Source: Thioclava marina (GTDB lineage Bacteria; Pseudomonadota; Alphaproteobacteria; Rhodobacterales; Rhodobacteraceae). Taken from it: a DNA stretch of 64,000 nt. How positions within the stretch are numbered: the first letter of the stretch is position 1; each line of letters begins with the position of its first letter. The DNA lies in assembly GCF_002020135.1 (NCBI RefSeq), contig NZ_MPZS01000002.1, positions 62,001 through 126,000 of the forward strand, read 5' to 3'. The notes under the pieces are model-generated. The model worked only from the letters and a program-made list of their open reading frames with translations. It ran no database searches and was not told where the DNA came from. Positions 26,724 to 36,142 of the stretch are shown piece after piece. A program made the position numbers and the translations under genes.

Positions 26724-27434
26724 ATGCCCAACGACCCGCTGGTCTTCCTGCCCGGATTCATGTGCGATGCACGCCTGTTCTGGCACCAGTTGCAGGACCT
26801 GTCGAGTGAACGCAGCGTGATGGTCGCGCGGTTGCGCGGCTCTACCATCGAGGAGATGGCGCAGGCGGTACTAGCCGATGCCCCCACACGCTTTGCGCTC
26901 GCCGGACACTGGCTGGGCGGCGTGGTGGCAATCGAGATCCTGCGCCGCGCGCCCGAGCGCGTCAGCCAGCTCGCGCTGATCGATGTCTCGCCCCTGCCCG
27001 AGACACCGCAGGTCGCCGCCAGCCGCGAGACCCGGATCGTGGGGGCGCGCACGGGGCGGCTCGACGAGATGATGCTCGACGAGATCCCCTCCGACTCGCT
27101 CGCCCCCGGCGCGGGCCGCGCCACCGTACAGGCGCTGATGCTGGAAATGGCGGCCGCTCTCGGCCCCGACGCGTTCGAGCGCCAGTCGCGCGCGCTGATG
27201 CGCCGCCCCGATCTGCAACGCACACTGCGCAACACCAAGACGCGGGCGCTTTTGATGTGCGGCGAATATGACCGCATCTGCCCGCCGCGCCGCCATGAAT
27301 TCCTTGCCGAGCTGATGCCCCATGCGGAATACCGGCTGATCCTGGGCGCTGGCCACATGAGTCCGCTCGAACAGCCCGAGAAGATTACCCAAGGGCTGCG
27401 CGACTGGCTTGGCGCACCGCTACTCCTGGCGTGA
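26724..27434 (+). CDS. Alpha/beta-hydrolase-fold protein with Trp in place of nucleophile Ser
   Basis: 236-aa protein of the alpha/beta-hydrolase fold. Start at the ATG at 26724, after AAAGAGG. Acid D183 (CGEYDRICPP) and histidine H211 (GAGHMSPLEQP) are in the normal context, but the nucleophile elbow reads A-G-H-W63-L-G-G where relatives have G-H-S-M-G-G. The codon is TGG (26910-26912), one base from TCG. Either a pseudo-enzyme, a non-catalytic binding protein, or a sequencing/assembly error. Cotranscription with the preceding hydrolase is possible (97 bp). Confidence 0.82.
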   Translation: MPNDPLVFLPGFMCDARLFWHQLQDLSSERSVMVARLRGSTIEEMAQAVLADAPTRFALAGHWLGGVVAIEILRRAPERVSQLALIDVSPLPETPQVAASRETRIVGARTGRLDEMMLDEIPSDSLAPGAGRATVQALMLEMAAALGPDAFERQSRALMRRPDLQRTLRNTKTRALLMCGEYDRICPPRRHEFLAELMPHAEYRLILGAGHMSPLEQPEKITQGLRDWLGAPLLLA

Positions 27435-27571
27435 GCGGCCTGCCGAACGCCTGGCCAAGCGGACTGCACCTTGCGCGCTTGTCACCCCCGGGCGCGGCAT
27501 TTAACCTTTGTAAAAGGGCCGCGCGGGACGAATCCGCCGCGCAGCCGAGGGCAGCAGGATCGAGGGCAGGC

Positions 27572-29050
27572 ATGGCAGGGGCGCAGCTTCGCACCGTCGC
27601 ATTGGCATTTCTCGTCGGGCTCGGCACTCAGGCCGCGCTCGCAAAGGACGTGATCACCAAGCAATACGAGGATGGCGGGCTCTACGAGGGCACGTTCACC
27701 GACGGCAAGCAGGACGGCTACGGCACCTACAAGCTTCCCTCGGGCTATGAATACGAGGGCGAATGGGTGATGGGCGAGATCCGCGGTCAGGGCCGCGCAC
27801 GCTTTCCCAACGGCTCCGTCTACGAGGGCGAATTCGCCCGCGGCAAACCCAATGGCAAGGGCAAGATCACCTTTGCCGACGGCGGCACCTATGAGGGCGA
27901 CTGGCTCAACGGCCAGATCACCGGCACCGGGACCGCCCGTTACGCCAACGGCTCAACCTATACCGGCCAGTTCCGCGATGCGATGCATGACGGCAAGGGC
28001 ACGCTCGAGAGTGCGAACGGCTATCGCTACGAGGGCGACTGGCTGGGCGGGATCAAGCAGGGGGTGGGCAAGATCACCTATCCTGACGGCTCGACCTATG
28101 AAGGCCAGATGGCAAACGGCCAGCGCGATGGCGAGGGTACGCTGACGATGACCGACGGGCTGAGCTATGTCGGTCAGTGGAAAGACGGGCAAATGAACGG
28201 GATGGGAACGCTGACCCAACCCAATGGCGATGTCTACGAAGGCGAGATGGCGGGCGGCAAGCGCCACGGCAGGGGCCGCGTGACCTATGCCAATGGCGAT
28301 GTCTATACCGGCGAGTTCCTGCTCGACAAACGCCACGGCACCGGCACCTTCCGCGGCACCGATGGCTATGTCTATGCCGGCGACTGGAACGAGGGCCGGA
28401 TCGAAGGCGAAGGCCGCGCCACCTACCCGGACGGCTCGATCTACGAGGGCCATTTCCTCAACGACCAGCCCGACGGCCAAGGCAAGATCACCTATCCCGA
28501 CGGCTCGAGCTACGAGGGCGGCTGGGTCGCGGGAGTGATCGAGGGCACCGGCATCGCGCATTACGCCAACGGGCTCGTCTATGAGGGCGAGTTCAAGAAC
28601 GCGCGCAATGACGGGCGCGGCAAGATGACCTATCCCGACGGCTATACCTATGAAGGCGACTGGGCCGATGGCCAGCGCGACGGCCAGGGTATCGCGCACT
28701 ATGCCGACGGCACGATCTATGAGGGCGGGTTCAAGCGCGGCCAGCGCGACGGAACGGGCAAGCTGACGATGCCCGACGGGTTCGTCTACGAGGGTGAGTG
28801 GCGCAATGGTGCGATCGACGGCGCAGGACGGGCGATCTATGCCAATGGCGATGTCTACGAGGGCAATTTCACCAATGGCAAGCGCGAGGGGCAAGGCAAG
28901 ATGACCTATGCTTCGGGCAAGACCGCCGAGGGCCAGTGGACGAATGATGCGCTCGCGACCGGGGGGGGGACAGGCGCGGAGACGAGCGCGCCGCCCAGCC
29001 CCGACACCGCCGAGAGCGCGCCCGCGCAGGACACGCCCGCGGGCAATTGA
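27572..29050 (+). CDS. Exported MORN-repeat protein, 18 repeats
   Basis: 492-aa protein: signal peptide (about residues 1-24, ending QAALA), then about 18 consecutive 23-residue MORN repeats of form YEGxxxxGxxxGxGxxxYxxG (about residues 32-450), one degenerate 19th, and a Thr/Ser/Ala/Pro-rich tail. ATG at 27572 chosen because it starts the signal peptide and follows GAGGGCAGG. MORN repeats form an extended beta-hairpin ladder that binds lipids or proteins. An exported array this long would lie in the periplasm or on the surface. No enzymatic domain is attached. Confidence 0.9.
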   Translation: MAGAQLRTVALAFLVGLGTQAALAKDVITKQYEDGGLYEGTFTDGKQDGYGTYKLPSGYEYEGEWVMGEIRGQGRARFPNGSVYEGEFARGKPNGKGKITFADGGTYEGDWLNGQITGTGTARYANGSTYTGQFRDAMHDGKGTLESANGYRYEGDWLGGIKQGVGKITYPDGSTYEGQMANGQRDGEGTLTMTDGLSYVGQWKDGQMNGMGTLTQPNGDVYEGEMAGGKRHGRGRVTYANGDVYTGEFLLDKRHGTGTFRGTDGYVYAGDWNEGRIEGEGRATYPDGSIYEGHFLNDQPDGQGKITYPDGSSYEGGWVAGVIEGTGIAHYANGLVYEGEFKNARNDGRGKMTYPDGYTYEGDWADGQRDGQGIAHYADGTIYEGGFKRGQRDGTGKLTMPDGFVYEGEWRNGAIDGAGRAIYANGDVYEGNFTNGKREGQGKMTYASGKTAEGQWTNDALATGGGTGAETSAPPSPDTAESAPAQDTPAGN

Positions 29051-29087
29051 GCGCGCAGCTCCCGGCCCGTGCACTCGTGACAGCTGC

Positions 29088-29110
29088 GGGAGCCTCCGGC
29101 GGGGATATTT
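29088..29110 (+). repeat. Convergent-boundary motif copy (GGGATATTT type)
   Basis: 23-nt block identical to 19546-19568 on the minus strand, ending GGGGATATTT; it is followed by a CCAA...GAAG-like tail also seen at 40213-40235. Located between the convergent MORN and photolyase genes, next to a CGCAGCT/AGCTGCG inverted repeat (29054-29060 and 29082-29088). Confidence 0.75.
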
Positions 29111-29137
29111 TTACCAACTCGAAGGGGTAGCAGAGGA

Positions 29138-30676
29138 TCAGATCCGCGCGCCGGCGTCGAGCTTGGCGAGAATGGCTTCGGCCGTCTTCAGCTTGGCTTC
29201 GCGCGTCGCTTCGTCCTGTTTGTCCCAGTTGCGGTAGACGAGTTTCATTCGGGCATTCCCTTCGAACCGGGCGCGATGGCGGTCGATGAAATGCCAGTAG
29301 AGGCTGTTGAACGGGCAGGAGTTTTCGCCATCCTTCGCCGTCACCGCATAGGCGCAGCCCCCGCAATAATCCGACATCTTGTCGATATAGGCGCCCGAGG
29401 AAATATAGGCTTTCGAGGCGATGACCCCGCCATCGGCGAACTGGCTCATCCCTGCCGTATTGGGCGCCTCCACCCATTCATAAGCGTCGATATAGACGGC
29501 GAGATACCAATCCTGCACCTGGCGCGGATCGATGCCCGCCAACAGCGCGAAATTCCCTGTCACCATCAGCCGCTGGATGTGATGGGCATAGGCGAGATCG
29601 CGTGTCTGGGCGATCGCGGCTTTCATGCAGGCCATGTCGGTTTCGGCCGACCAGTAGAACCATGGCAGGTCGCGTTTGTGGTTCAGCGCGTTGCGGGACG
29701 TGTAATCGGGCCCTTCGAGGAAATAGATCCCGCGGACATATTCGCGCCAGCCGAGGATCTGACGGATGAACCCCTCGACAGACTGGATCGGGGCCCTGCC
29801 CGCCCTGTAGGCCGCTTCGGCCGCGTCGCACACCTCGCGCGGGGTAAGCAGGCCGAGATTGAGGCACGAAGACAGGAGCGAGTGATAGAGGAGCCGATCA
29901 TCCTCCAGCATCGCATCCTGATAGGGGCCGAAATCGCAAAGGTTGTGGGAGATGAAATGCTTCAGCGCGCGTTCCGCCTGCGCGCGGCTGACGGGCCAGT
30001 TGAATTCCTCCAGCGTGCCAAAATTGTCGGGAAATTCCGCCGCGACCATGTCGAGTACCTCTTGCACCAGCGTATCCTTGCGGAATGTGGGCGCGGGCTC
30101 GCGGAAGAGATCTGGCTGGGCGGGCTTGCGGTTCTCCTTGTCGTAATTCCAGGTGCCGCCCGCCGGATCGTCACCCTCCATCAGTAGGCCGGTCTCGCGG
30201 CGCATCTCGCGGTAAAACCACTCCATGCGCAGCTCCTTGCGACCCTTGGCCCAATCCGCAAAGCGTTTCTCCGAGCAGATGAAGCGGTCGTCGGGCAACT
30301 GGCGGATCTTAATGGGCACGCTGTCGAACGTCTCGCGCAGGCGCCATTCACCGGGCGCGAGGGTCAGGACCTCCTCTGCCCCGACCTCCTCGGCACGCCT
30401 CGCGAATTCTCCGACGAGAGAGCCCGCGTTCTCAGCATCGGTGAGCTTCGTATAGAGAACGCGCCAGCCGTCGCGCTCCAGCTCATCGGCAAAGCGGCGC
30501 ATCGCGGCGAAGGTCAGGGCGAGTTTCTGCTTGTGATGGCCGGTATAGGTCGCCTCCTCGCGCACCTCGGCCATGACCACCACGTCACGCGCCTTGTCCC
30601 CCGCGCGCAAAGCCGCGCCCTCAGGGCTGAGCTGATCGCCGAGCACCGCGATCAGGCAGGGTTTACCGTCGCTCAC
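29138..30676 (-). CDS. cryB: Iron-sulfur bacterial cryptochrome/(6-4) photolyase
   Basis: 512-aa flavoprotein of the FeS-BCP group (PhrB of Agrobacterium, CryB of Rhodobacter). The four [4Fe-4S] cysteines fall at C350, C438, C441 and C454, the same numbers as I recall for PhrB. Domain order: N-terminal lumazine/antenna-binding alpha/beta domain (about 1-135), then the helical FAD domain with HHIQRLMVTGNFALLAGI (365-382). These proteins repair (6-4) photoproducts and, in Rhodobacter, influence light-dependent expression. Overlaps the following SDR gene by 4 bp (SDR is upstream in transcription). Confidence 0.95.
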   Translation of the reverse strand: MSDGKPCLIAVLGDQLSPEGAALRAGDKARDVVVMAEVREEATYTGHHKQKLALTFAAMRRFADELERDGWRVLYTKLTDAENAGSLVGEFARRAEEVGAEEVLTLAPGEWRLRETFDSVPIKIRQLPDDRFICSEKRFADWAKGRKELRMEWFYREMRRETGLLMEGDDPAGGTWNYDKENRKPAQPDLFREPAPTFRKDTLVQEVLDMVAAEFPDNFGTLEEFNWPVSRAQAERALKHFISHNLCDFGPYQDAMLEDDRLLYHSLLSSCLNLGLLTPREVCDAAEAAYRAGRAPIQSVEGFIRQILGWREYVRGIYFLEGPDYTSRNALNHKRDLPWFYWSAETDMACMKAAIAQTRDLAYAHHIQRLMVTGNFALLAGIDPRQVQDWYLAVYIDAYEWVEAPNTAGMSQFADGGVIASKAYISSGAYIDKMSDYCGGCAYAVTAKDGENSCPFNSLYWHFIDRHRARFEGNARMKLVYRNWDKQDEATREAKLKTAEAILAKLDAGARI

Positions 30677-31323
30677 CAGGGGATCTCCTTGCCCGCATGG
30701 TCGAAGAAGCCACCGGTTTGCGCCGGGCTCAGGCCGTCGAGCACATCGAGCAGACGCCGCGCGGCCTCGGCGGGGGCGAGTTTGTCGCGCGGGTAATCGG
30801 CGGTGAAGGGCGTGTCGACCGTGCCGGGATGGAGGGCCGCGACCACGAGATGTTTGTGACTGCGGGCCAGTTCGATCGCAGCCCCGTGCAAAAGCTGGTT
30901 CAGTGCGGCCTTGGAGGTGCGGTAGCTATACCACCCGCCCAGCCGGTTATCTCCGATCGAGCCCACCCGTGCCGAGAGCGCCGCGAAGCGCGCGGGCCGG
31001 TCACGGGGGAGCAGGCGGGCTGCGTGTTTCAGAACCAGCGCCGGCCCGATAGCGTTCACCGCGAACTGGCTGGCGAGTTCCCCGGGCGTGAGCTGCGAGA
31101 GCGATTTCTCCGGCGTGCCAAGCGCGCCCGAGGCCACGAATACCAGATCGACCGGACTTTCAATCCCGGCGAGCCCCGCCTCGATCGACGCCTCGTCCGT
31201 CACGTCGAAGCCGTCGCGCGACCGCGACAGACCGCGCACCCGGTAGCTGCGCGCCTCCAACTCGGCACGGATCGCAGCCCCGATCCCGCCCGTATCTCCG
31301 ATCACGATTGCCTGAGGGGTCAC
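30673..31323 (-). CDS. Short-chain dehydrogenase/reductase
   Basis: 216-aa SDR. Nucleotide motif GDTGGIG near residues 9-15 (classical TGxxxGxG shortened), the NAIGPALVLKH helix, catalytic serine in ALSARVGSIGD and active-site Y-x3-K in YSYRTSKAALNQ. The HPGTVDTPFT motif follows. The short length and sequence resemble CsgA-like SDRs of unknown substrate. It is the first gene of a two-gene unit with the photolyase, so a light or DNA damage link is possible. Confidence 0.88.
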   Translation of the reverse strand: MTPQAIVIGDTGGIGAAIRAELEARSYRVRGLSRSRDGFDVTDEASIEAGLAGIESPVDLVFVASGALGTPEKSLSQLTPGELASQFAVNAIGPALVLKHAARLLPRDRPARFAALSARVGSIGDNRLGGWYSYRTSKAALNQLLHGAAIELARSHKHLVVAALHPGTVDTPFTADYPRDKLAPAEAARRLLDVLDGLSPAQTGGFFDHAGKEIPW

Positions 31324-31383
31324 GCCTACCTCCCTTTTTGCTCGCTCAAGGCTACGCAGCCTCCCCCCGCGCGGTTTCTTTTT

Positions 31384-31414
31384 TGCTTTTCATTTGGGGC
31401 TCGGCGCTTATAGT
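31384..31414 (+). promoter_or_regulatory. Possible leuA leader promoter
   Basis: TATAGT at 31409-31414 is a good -10 hexamer. A T-rich stretch around 31384-31391 could serve as a weak -35. With this -10, transcription would begin about at the ATG of the leader peptide (31422), giving a leaderless mRNA. Inferred from spacing only. Confidence 0.4.
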
Positions 31415-31421
31415 GCGCCCC

Positions 31422-31514
31422 ATGACACGGGACTTTCATATCCAGATCCAGACCGCCGGGGCCAGCGCCCGTGGCGCGATCTCCCGTGGTCTCCTTCTTC
31501 TTAGCAGCCTCTGA
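31422..31514 (+). CDS. leuL: leu operon leader peptide
   Basis: 30-aa open frame that ends RGLLLLSSL: four consecutive leucine codons (CTC CTT CTT CTT) and one more before the stop, immediately upstream of a stable hairpin and then leuA. This is the arrangement of transcription attenuation by leucyl-tRNA supply. No Shine-Dalgarno sequence precedes the ATG, and a -10 box lies 8 bp before it, which suggests leaderless translation as known for other alphaproteobacterial leader peptides. Confidence 0.85.
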   Translation: MTRDFHIQIQTAGASARGAISRGLLLLSSL

Positions 31515-31540
31515 GCGTGCCTTCGGGCGCGAACGCTCAG
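31511..31540 (+). promoter_or_regulatory. Attenuator-type hairpin of the leuA leader
   Basis: CTGAGCGT (31511-31518) pairs with ACGCTCAG (31533-31540), with an inner GCC-TTCG-GGC hairpin (31519-31528). The stem begins inside the last leader codons and its stop, so ribosome position could control it. A second TTCG hairpin occurs at about 31586-31599. The 3' side lacks a strong T-tract, so which hairpin terminates is unclear. Confidence 0.6.
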
Positions 31541-31635
31541 GGGTATCCAGCGCCCGGACAACTTCCGAAAGCCACCGCGCAATGCTGGCCTTCGGGACCA
31601 ACTGACGCTAAGAGCCAAGACGAAAGAGACAGCAG

Positions 31636-33207
31636 ATGGCCCAGACCATGACCGACAAATCCCGCGTTCTGATTTTCGACACCACCCTGCGCGACGGCGA
31701 GCAATCGCCGGGTGCGACGATGACCCATGACGAGAAGCTCGAGATCGCCGACCTGCTCGACGAGATGGGCGTCGACATCATCGAAGCCGGTTTCCCGATC
31801 GCCTCGATCGGCGACTTCGAGGCGGTGAGCGATATCGCGAAACGGGCGAAGACCTCCACGATCTGCGGCCTTGCACGCGCGAAGCTGCCCGATATCGACC
31901 GCTGCTGGGAAGCGGTGAAGCACGCCAAATCGCCGCGCATCCACACCTTCATCGGCACCTCGCCGCTGCACCGTGCGATCCCGAACCTCGACATGGACCA
32001 GATGGCAGAAGTGATCCACGAAACGGTGACGCATGCGCGCAATCTGTGCGACAACGTGCAGTGGTCGCCGATGGATGCGACCCGGACCGAACATGATTAC
32101 CTCTGCCGCGTCGTCGAGATCGCGATCAAGGCGGGGGCCACGACGATCAACATCCCCGACACGGTGGGTTACACCGCACCGGCCGAGTCCGCTGCACTGA
32201 TCCGCATGCTGCTCGAGCGCGTGCCGGGCGCCGATGAGATCATCTTCGCCACTCACTGCCACAACGATCTGGGCATGGCGACGGCGAACGCGCTGGCCGC
32301 AGTCGACGCCGGCGCACGTCAGATCGAATGCACGATCAACGGTCTGGGCGAGCGCGCGGGCAATACCGCGCTCGAAGAGGTGGTGATGGCGATGAAGGTG
32401 CGCCACGACATCATGCCCTACGACACCGGCATCGACACCACCAAGATCATGAACATCTCGCGCCGCGTGGCGCAGGTCTCGGGCTTCCCGGTGCAGTTCA
32501 ACAAGGCGATCGTCGGCAAGAACGCCTTCCTGCATGAAAGCGGCATCCACCAGGACGGCGTTCTGAAGAACGTCGAGACCTTCGAGATCATGAAACCCTC
32601 CGATATCGGCATCACCGAGACCAATATCGCGATGGGCAAGCATTCGGGCCGCGCCGCGCTGCGCTCGAAGCTCAACGATCTGGGCTATGATCTGGCCGAC
32701 AACCAGCTCAACGATGTCTTTGTGCGCTTCAAGGCGCTGGCCGATCGCAAGAAAGAGATCTACGACGACGACCTGATCGCGCTGATGTCGGACACCGCCG
32801 CGAACACGGCGGACGACTACCTGCAAGTGAATTGGCTGCGCGTGGTCTGCGGTTCGGACGGCCAGGAAGCCGAGCTGAAGATGCTCGTCGATGGCGAAGA
32901 GAAAAGCTGCAAATCCGAAGGCGACGGCCCGGTTGATGCAGTCTTCAACTGCGTGAAGTCGATCTACCCGACCAAGGCGAAGCTGAAGCTCTATCAGGTC
33001 CATGCAGTGACCGAGGGCACCGACGCGCAGGCGACCGTGTCCGTACGTTTGGAGGAGGATGGGCGCATCGTGACCGGCTCGGCTGCCGATACCGACACGA
33101 TCCTCGCCTCGGTGAAGGCCTATGTCGGCGCGCTCAACCGCCTGCGGGTGCGCAGCCAGAAGACCGCGCCGGATGCGGATGTGAAACAGGTCAGCTACAA
33201 ACTCTGA
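31636..33207 (+). CDS. leuA: 2-isopropylmalate synthase
   Basis: 523-aa enzyme that condenses acetyl-CoA with 2-ketoisovalerate, the first committed step of leucine synthesis. TIM barrel signatures: FDTTLRDGEQSPGA near the N-terminus, and metal ligands in THCHNDLGMATANA. The C-terminal regulatory domain (about residues 390-510) for leucine feedback is present. Length and the leucine leader peptide favour LeuA over citramalate synthase. An intrinsic terminator follows 27 bp after the stop, so it is monocistronic. Confidence 0.96.
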   Translation: MAQTMTDKSRVLIFDTTLRDGEQSPGATMTHDEKLEIADLLDEMGVDIIEAGFPIASIGDFEAVSDIAKRAKTSTICGLARAKLPDIDRCWEAVKHAKSPRIHTFIGTSPLHRAIPNLDMDQMAEVIHETVTHARNLCDNVQWSPMDATRTEHDYLCRVVEIAIKAGATTINIPDTVGYTAPAESAALIRMLLERVPGADEIIFATHCHNDLGMATANALAAVDAGARQIECTINGLGERAGNTALEEVVMAMKVRHDIMPYDTGIDTTKIMNISRRVAQVSGFPVQFNKAIVGKNAFLHESGIHQDGVLKNVETFEIMKPSDIGITETNIAMGKHSGRAALRSKLNDLGYDLADNQLNDVFVRFKALADRKKEIYDDDLIALMSDTAANTADDYLQVNWLRVVCGSDGQEAELKMLVDGEEKSCKSEGDGPVDAVFNCVKSIYPTKAKLKLYQVHAVTEGTDAQATVSVRLEEDGRIVTGSAADTDTILASVKAYVGALNRLRVRSQKTAPDADVKQVSYKL

Positions 33208-33234
33208 TACGCGACTGGCGAGTCGGCGACAATC

Positions 33235-33260
33235 GGGCAGCCCCACGCGGGCTGCCCTTT
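33235..33260 (+). terminator. Intrinsic terminator of leuA
   Basis: GGGCAGCCC (33235-33243) and GGGCTGCCC (33249-33257) form a perfect 9-bp stem with a 5-nt loop, followed by TTT. Confidence 0.8.
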
Positions 33261-34572
<1,312 letters not shown>

Positions 34573-34624
34573 GTTGGGCCCGGGAACGCACAACGCCCGG
34601 CCAGAGAGCTGACCGGAGACGGAA

Positions 34625-35596
34625 TTGGCCAGAAACCGCGACGATCAGGACTATATCGGACCGCTGCGCCGTCTGGGTGTGGCGGTTCTCGCGTTGCTGC
34701 TTCTGACATTCTTCCTGATCTGGCGCATCGACAGCCCGCGGATGGAGCGCGTGCGCTCGGCCCTCGTCGACCGCTTCGTGCCAAGCTTCGACTGGGCGAT
34801 GGCGCCGGTGACCAAGATCACCGACATGATCGAGGGTTTTCAGTCCTACTCCCGGATCTACGAACAAAACCAAGAACTTCGCCGCGAGCTCCAGAAAATG
34901 AAGGCCTGGCGCGAGACGGCCGGTCAGCTTGATCAGCAAAACGCCAAGCTGCTCGCGCTGAACAAGGTGCGGCTTGATCCGAAGCTCACCTCCGTTTCGG
35001 GACGAGTGCTGGCCGATAGCGGCTCGCCGTTTCGCAAATCGGTGCTGCTGAATGTCGGCAAGCGCGACGGGATCGTGGATGGCTGGGCCACGATGGACGG
35101 GCTGGGCCTCGTGGGACGGATCTCGGGCGTGGGGGCCTCGACATCGCGCGTGCTGTTGCTGACCGATGCCTCGAGCCGGATCCCGGTGAGCATCCCCGCC
35201 TCTGGCCAGAACGCGATCCTCGCGGGCGACAACTCCCCCTACCCGGTGATCGACTTCCTTGAGCATTCCGACCGTGTGCGTCCGGGCGACCGGGTGATCT
35301 CCTCGGGCGATGGCGGCGTCTTCCCGGCTGGTCTCTTGGTGGGCGAAGTGTTCGAAGATCGCAGCAAGCGCCTGCGGGTGCGACTTTCGGCCGATTACGA
35401 GCGCCTGGATTTCCTGCGCGTGCTTCGCTCCTATCCGGTGGACCGCATCGACAGCTCGGGCGGGCTGATCGCCCCGGATCCGGAACTGATCGAACAGGAA
35501 GCCGCCGAGAAGGCGCGCGCCGAGGCCGCCGAGGGCTCGATCGAAACCGGCGACGGCCCCGAAGCGACGGACGGCGCGACGGGGGCAGGTCAATGA
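34625..35596 (+). CDS. mreC: Rod-shape determining protein MreC
   Basis: 323-aa bitopic protein linking MreB to periplasmic PBP2. One N-terminal membrane segment (about residues 17-37), a coiled coil (about 75-115) and two beta-barrel domains including the DASSRIPVSI and VRPGDRVISSGDGGVFPAG signatures. A long acidic Ala/Glu-rich tail follows residue 285. Starts at TTG (34625) after a GGAG; no ATG in frame fits better. Confidence 0.94.
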   Translation: MARNRDDQDYIGPLRRLGVAVLALLLLTFFLIWRIDSPRMERVRSALVDRFVPSFDWAMAPVTKITDMIEGFQSYSRIYEQNQELRRELQKMKAWRETAGQLDQQNAKLLALNKVRLDPKLTSVSGRVLADSGSPFRKSVLLNVGKRDGIVDGWATMDGLGLVGRISGVGASTSRVLLLTDASSRIPVSIPASGQNAILAGDNSPYPVIDFLEHSDRVRPGDRVISSGDGGVFPAGLLVGEVFEDRSKRLRVRLSADYERLDFLRVLRSYPVDRIDSSGGLIAPDPELIEQEAAEKARAEAAEGSIETGDGPEATDGATGAGQ

Positions 35597-36132
35597 TCGA
35601 CCCGCTCACCCGCCGCCGGCTTGGCTATCGCACGCTCTTCATCGGCATCGGGATCGCGCTGATCTTCGTGCGTCTGCTGCCACTGAGCCATACGCCCGGC
35701 GCCCTTCCCGGCCCCGATCTGATGCTGGCGCTGACGCTCGCTTGGGTGCTGCGCCGCCCTGAATACGTTCCCGCACTGCTGATCGTTGTCGTTTTCCTGC
35801 TCGAGGATATCCTGTTCTGGCGGCCGATCGGGCTCTGGACCCTGATCGTGCTCGGCGCGACCGAATTCCTGCGTGCCCGGGAGAACGCGTTGCGCGATCT
35901 GCCATTCGCGCTGGAATGGGCGTTGGTTGCGGTGCTGCTGGTGGTTATGATGTCGCTCAAGCGGTTCATGCTGATGATCGTGATGGTCGAGCAGCCCGCT
36001 CTCGGTCTGGAGCTGTTCCGCATGTTGATGACGCTCGCGGCCTATCCGGTTGTCGTGGTGGTCTCGCGGATCGCTTTCGGACTTCGGCGTGCCGCGCCGG
36101 GCGAGGTCGATGCCTTCGGGCACAGGTTGTGA
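35593..36132 (+). CDS. mreD: Rod-shape determining protein MreD
   Basis: 179-aa integral membrane protein with about five hydrophobic segments and the PDLMLALTLAWVLRRP motif typical of MreD. Overlaps mreC by 4 bp and is followed 10 bp later by mrdA. Scaffold between MreC and the PBP2/RodA pair. Confidence 0.92.
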   Translation: MIDPLTRRRLGYRTLFIGIGIALIFVRLLPLSHTPGALPGPDLMLALTLAWVLRRPEYVPALLIVVVFLLEDILFWRPIGLWTLIVLGATEFLRARENALRDLPFALEWALVAVLLVVMMSLKRFMLMIVMVEQPALGLELFRMLMTLAAYPVVVVVSRIAFGLRRAAPGEVDAFGHRL

Positions 36133-36142
36133 GAGGGGTGCC

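Noticed and set aside
27572-29050. MORN region as a CRISPR-like or satellite DNA array
   Set aside because: The repeats are conserved at protein level with different codons; no spacer-repeat pattern exists.
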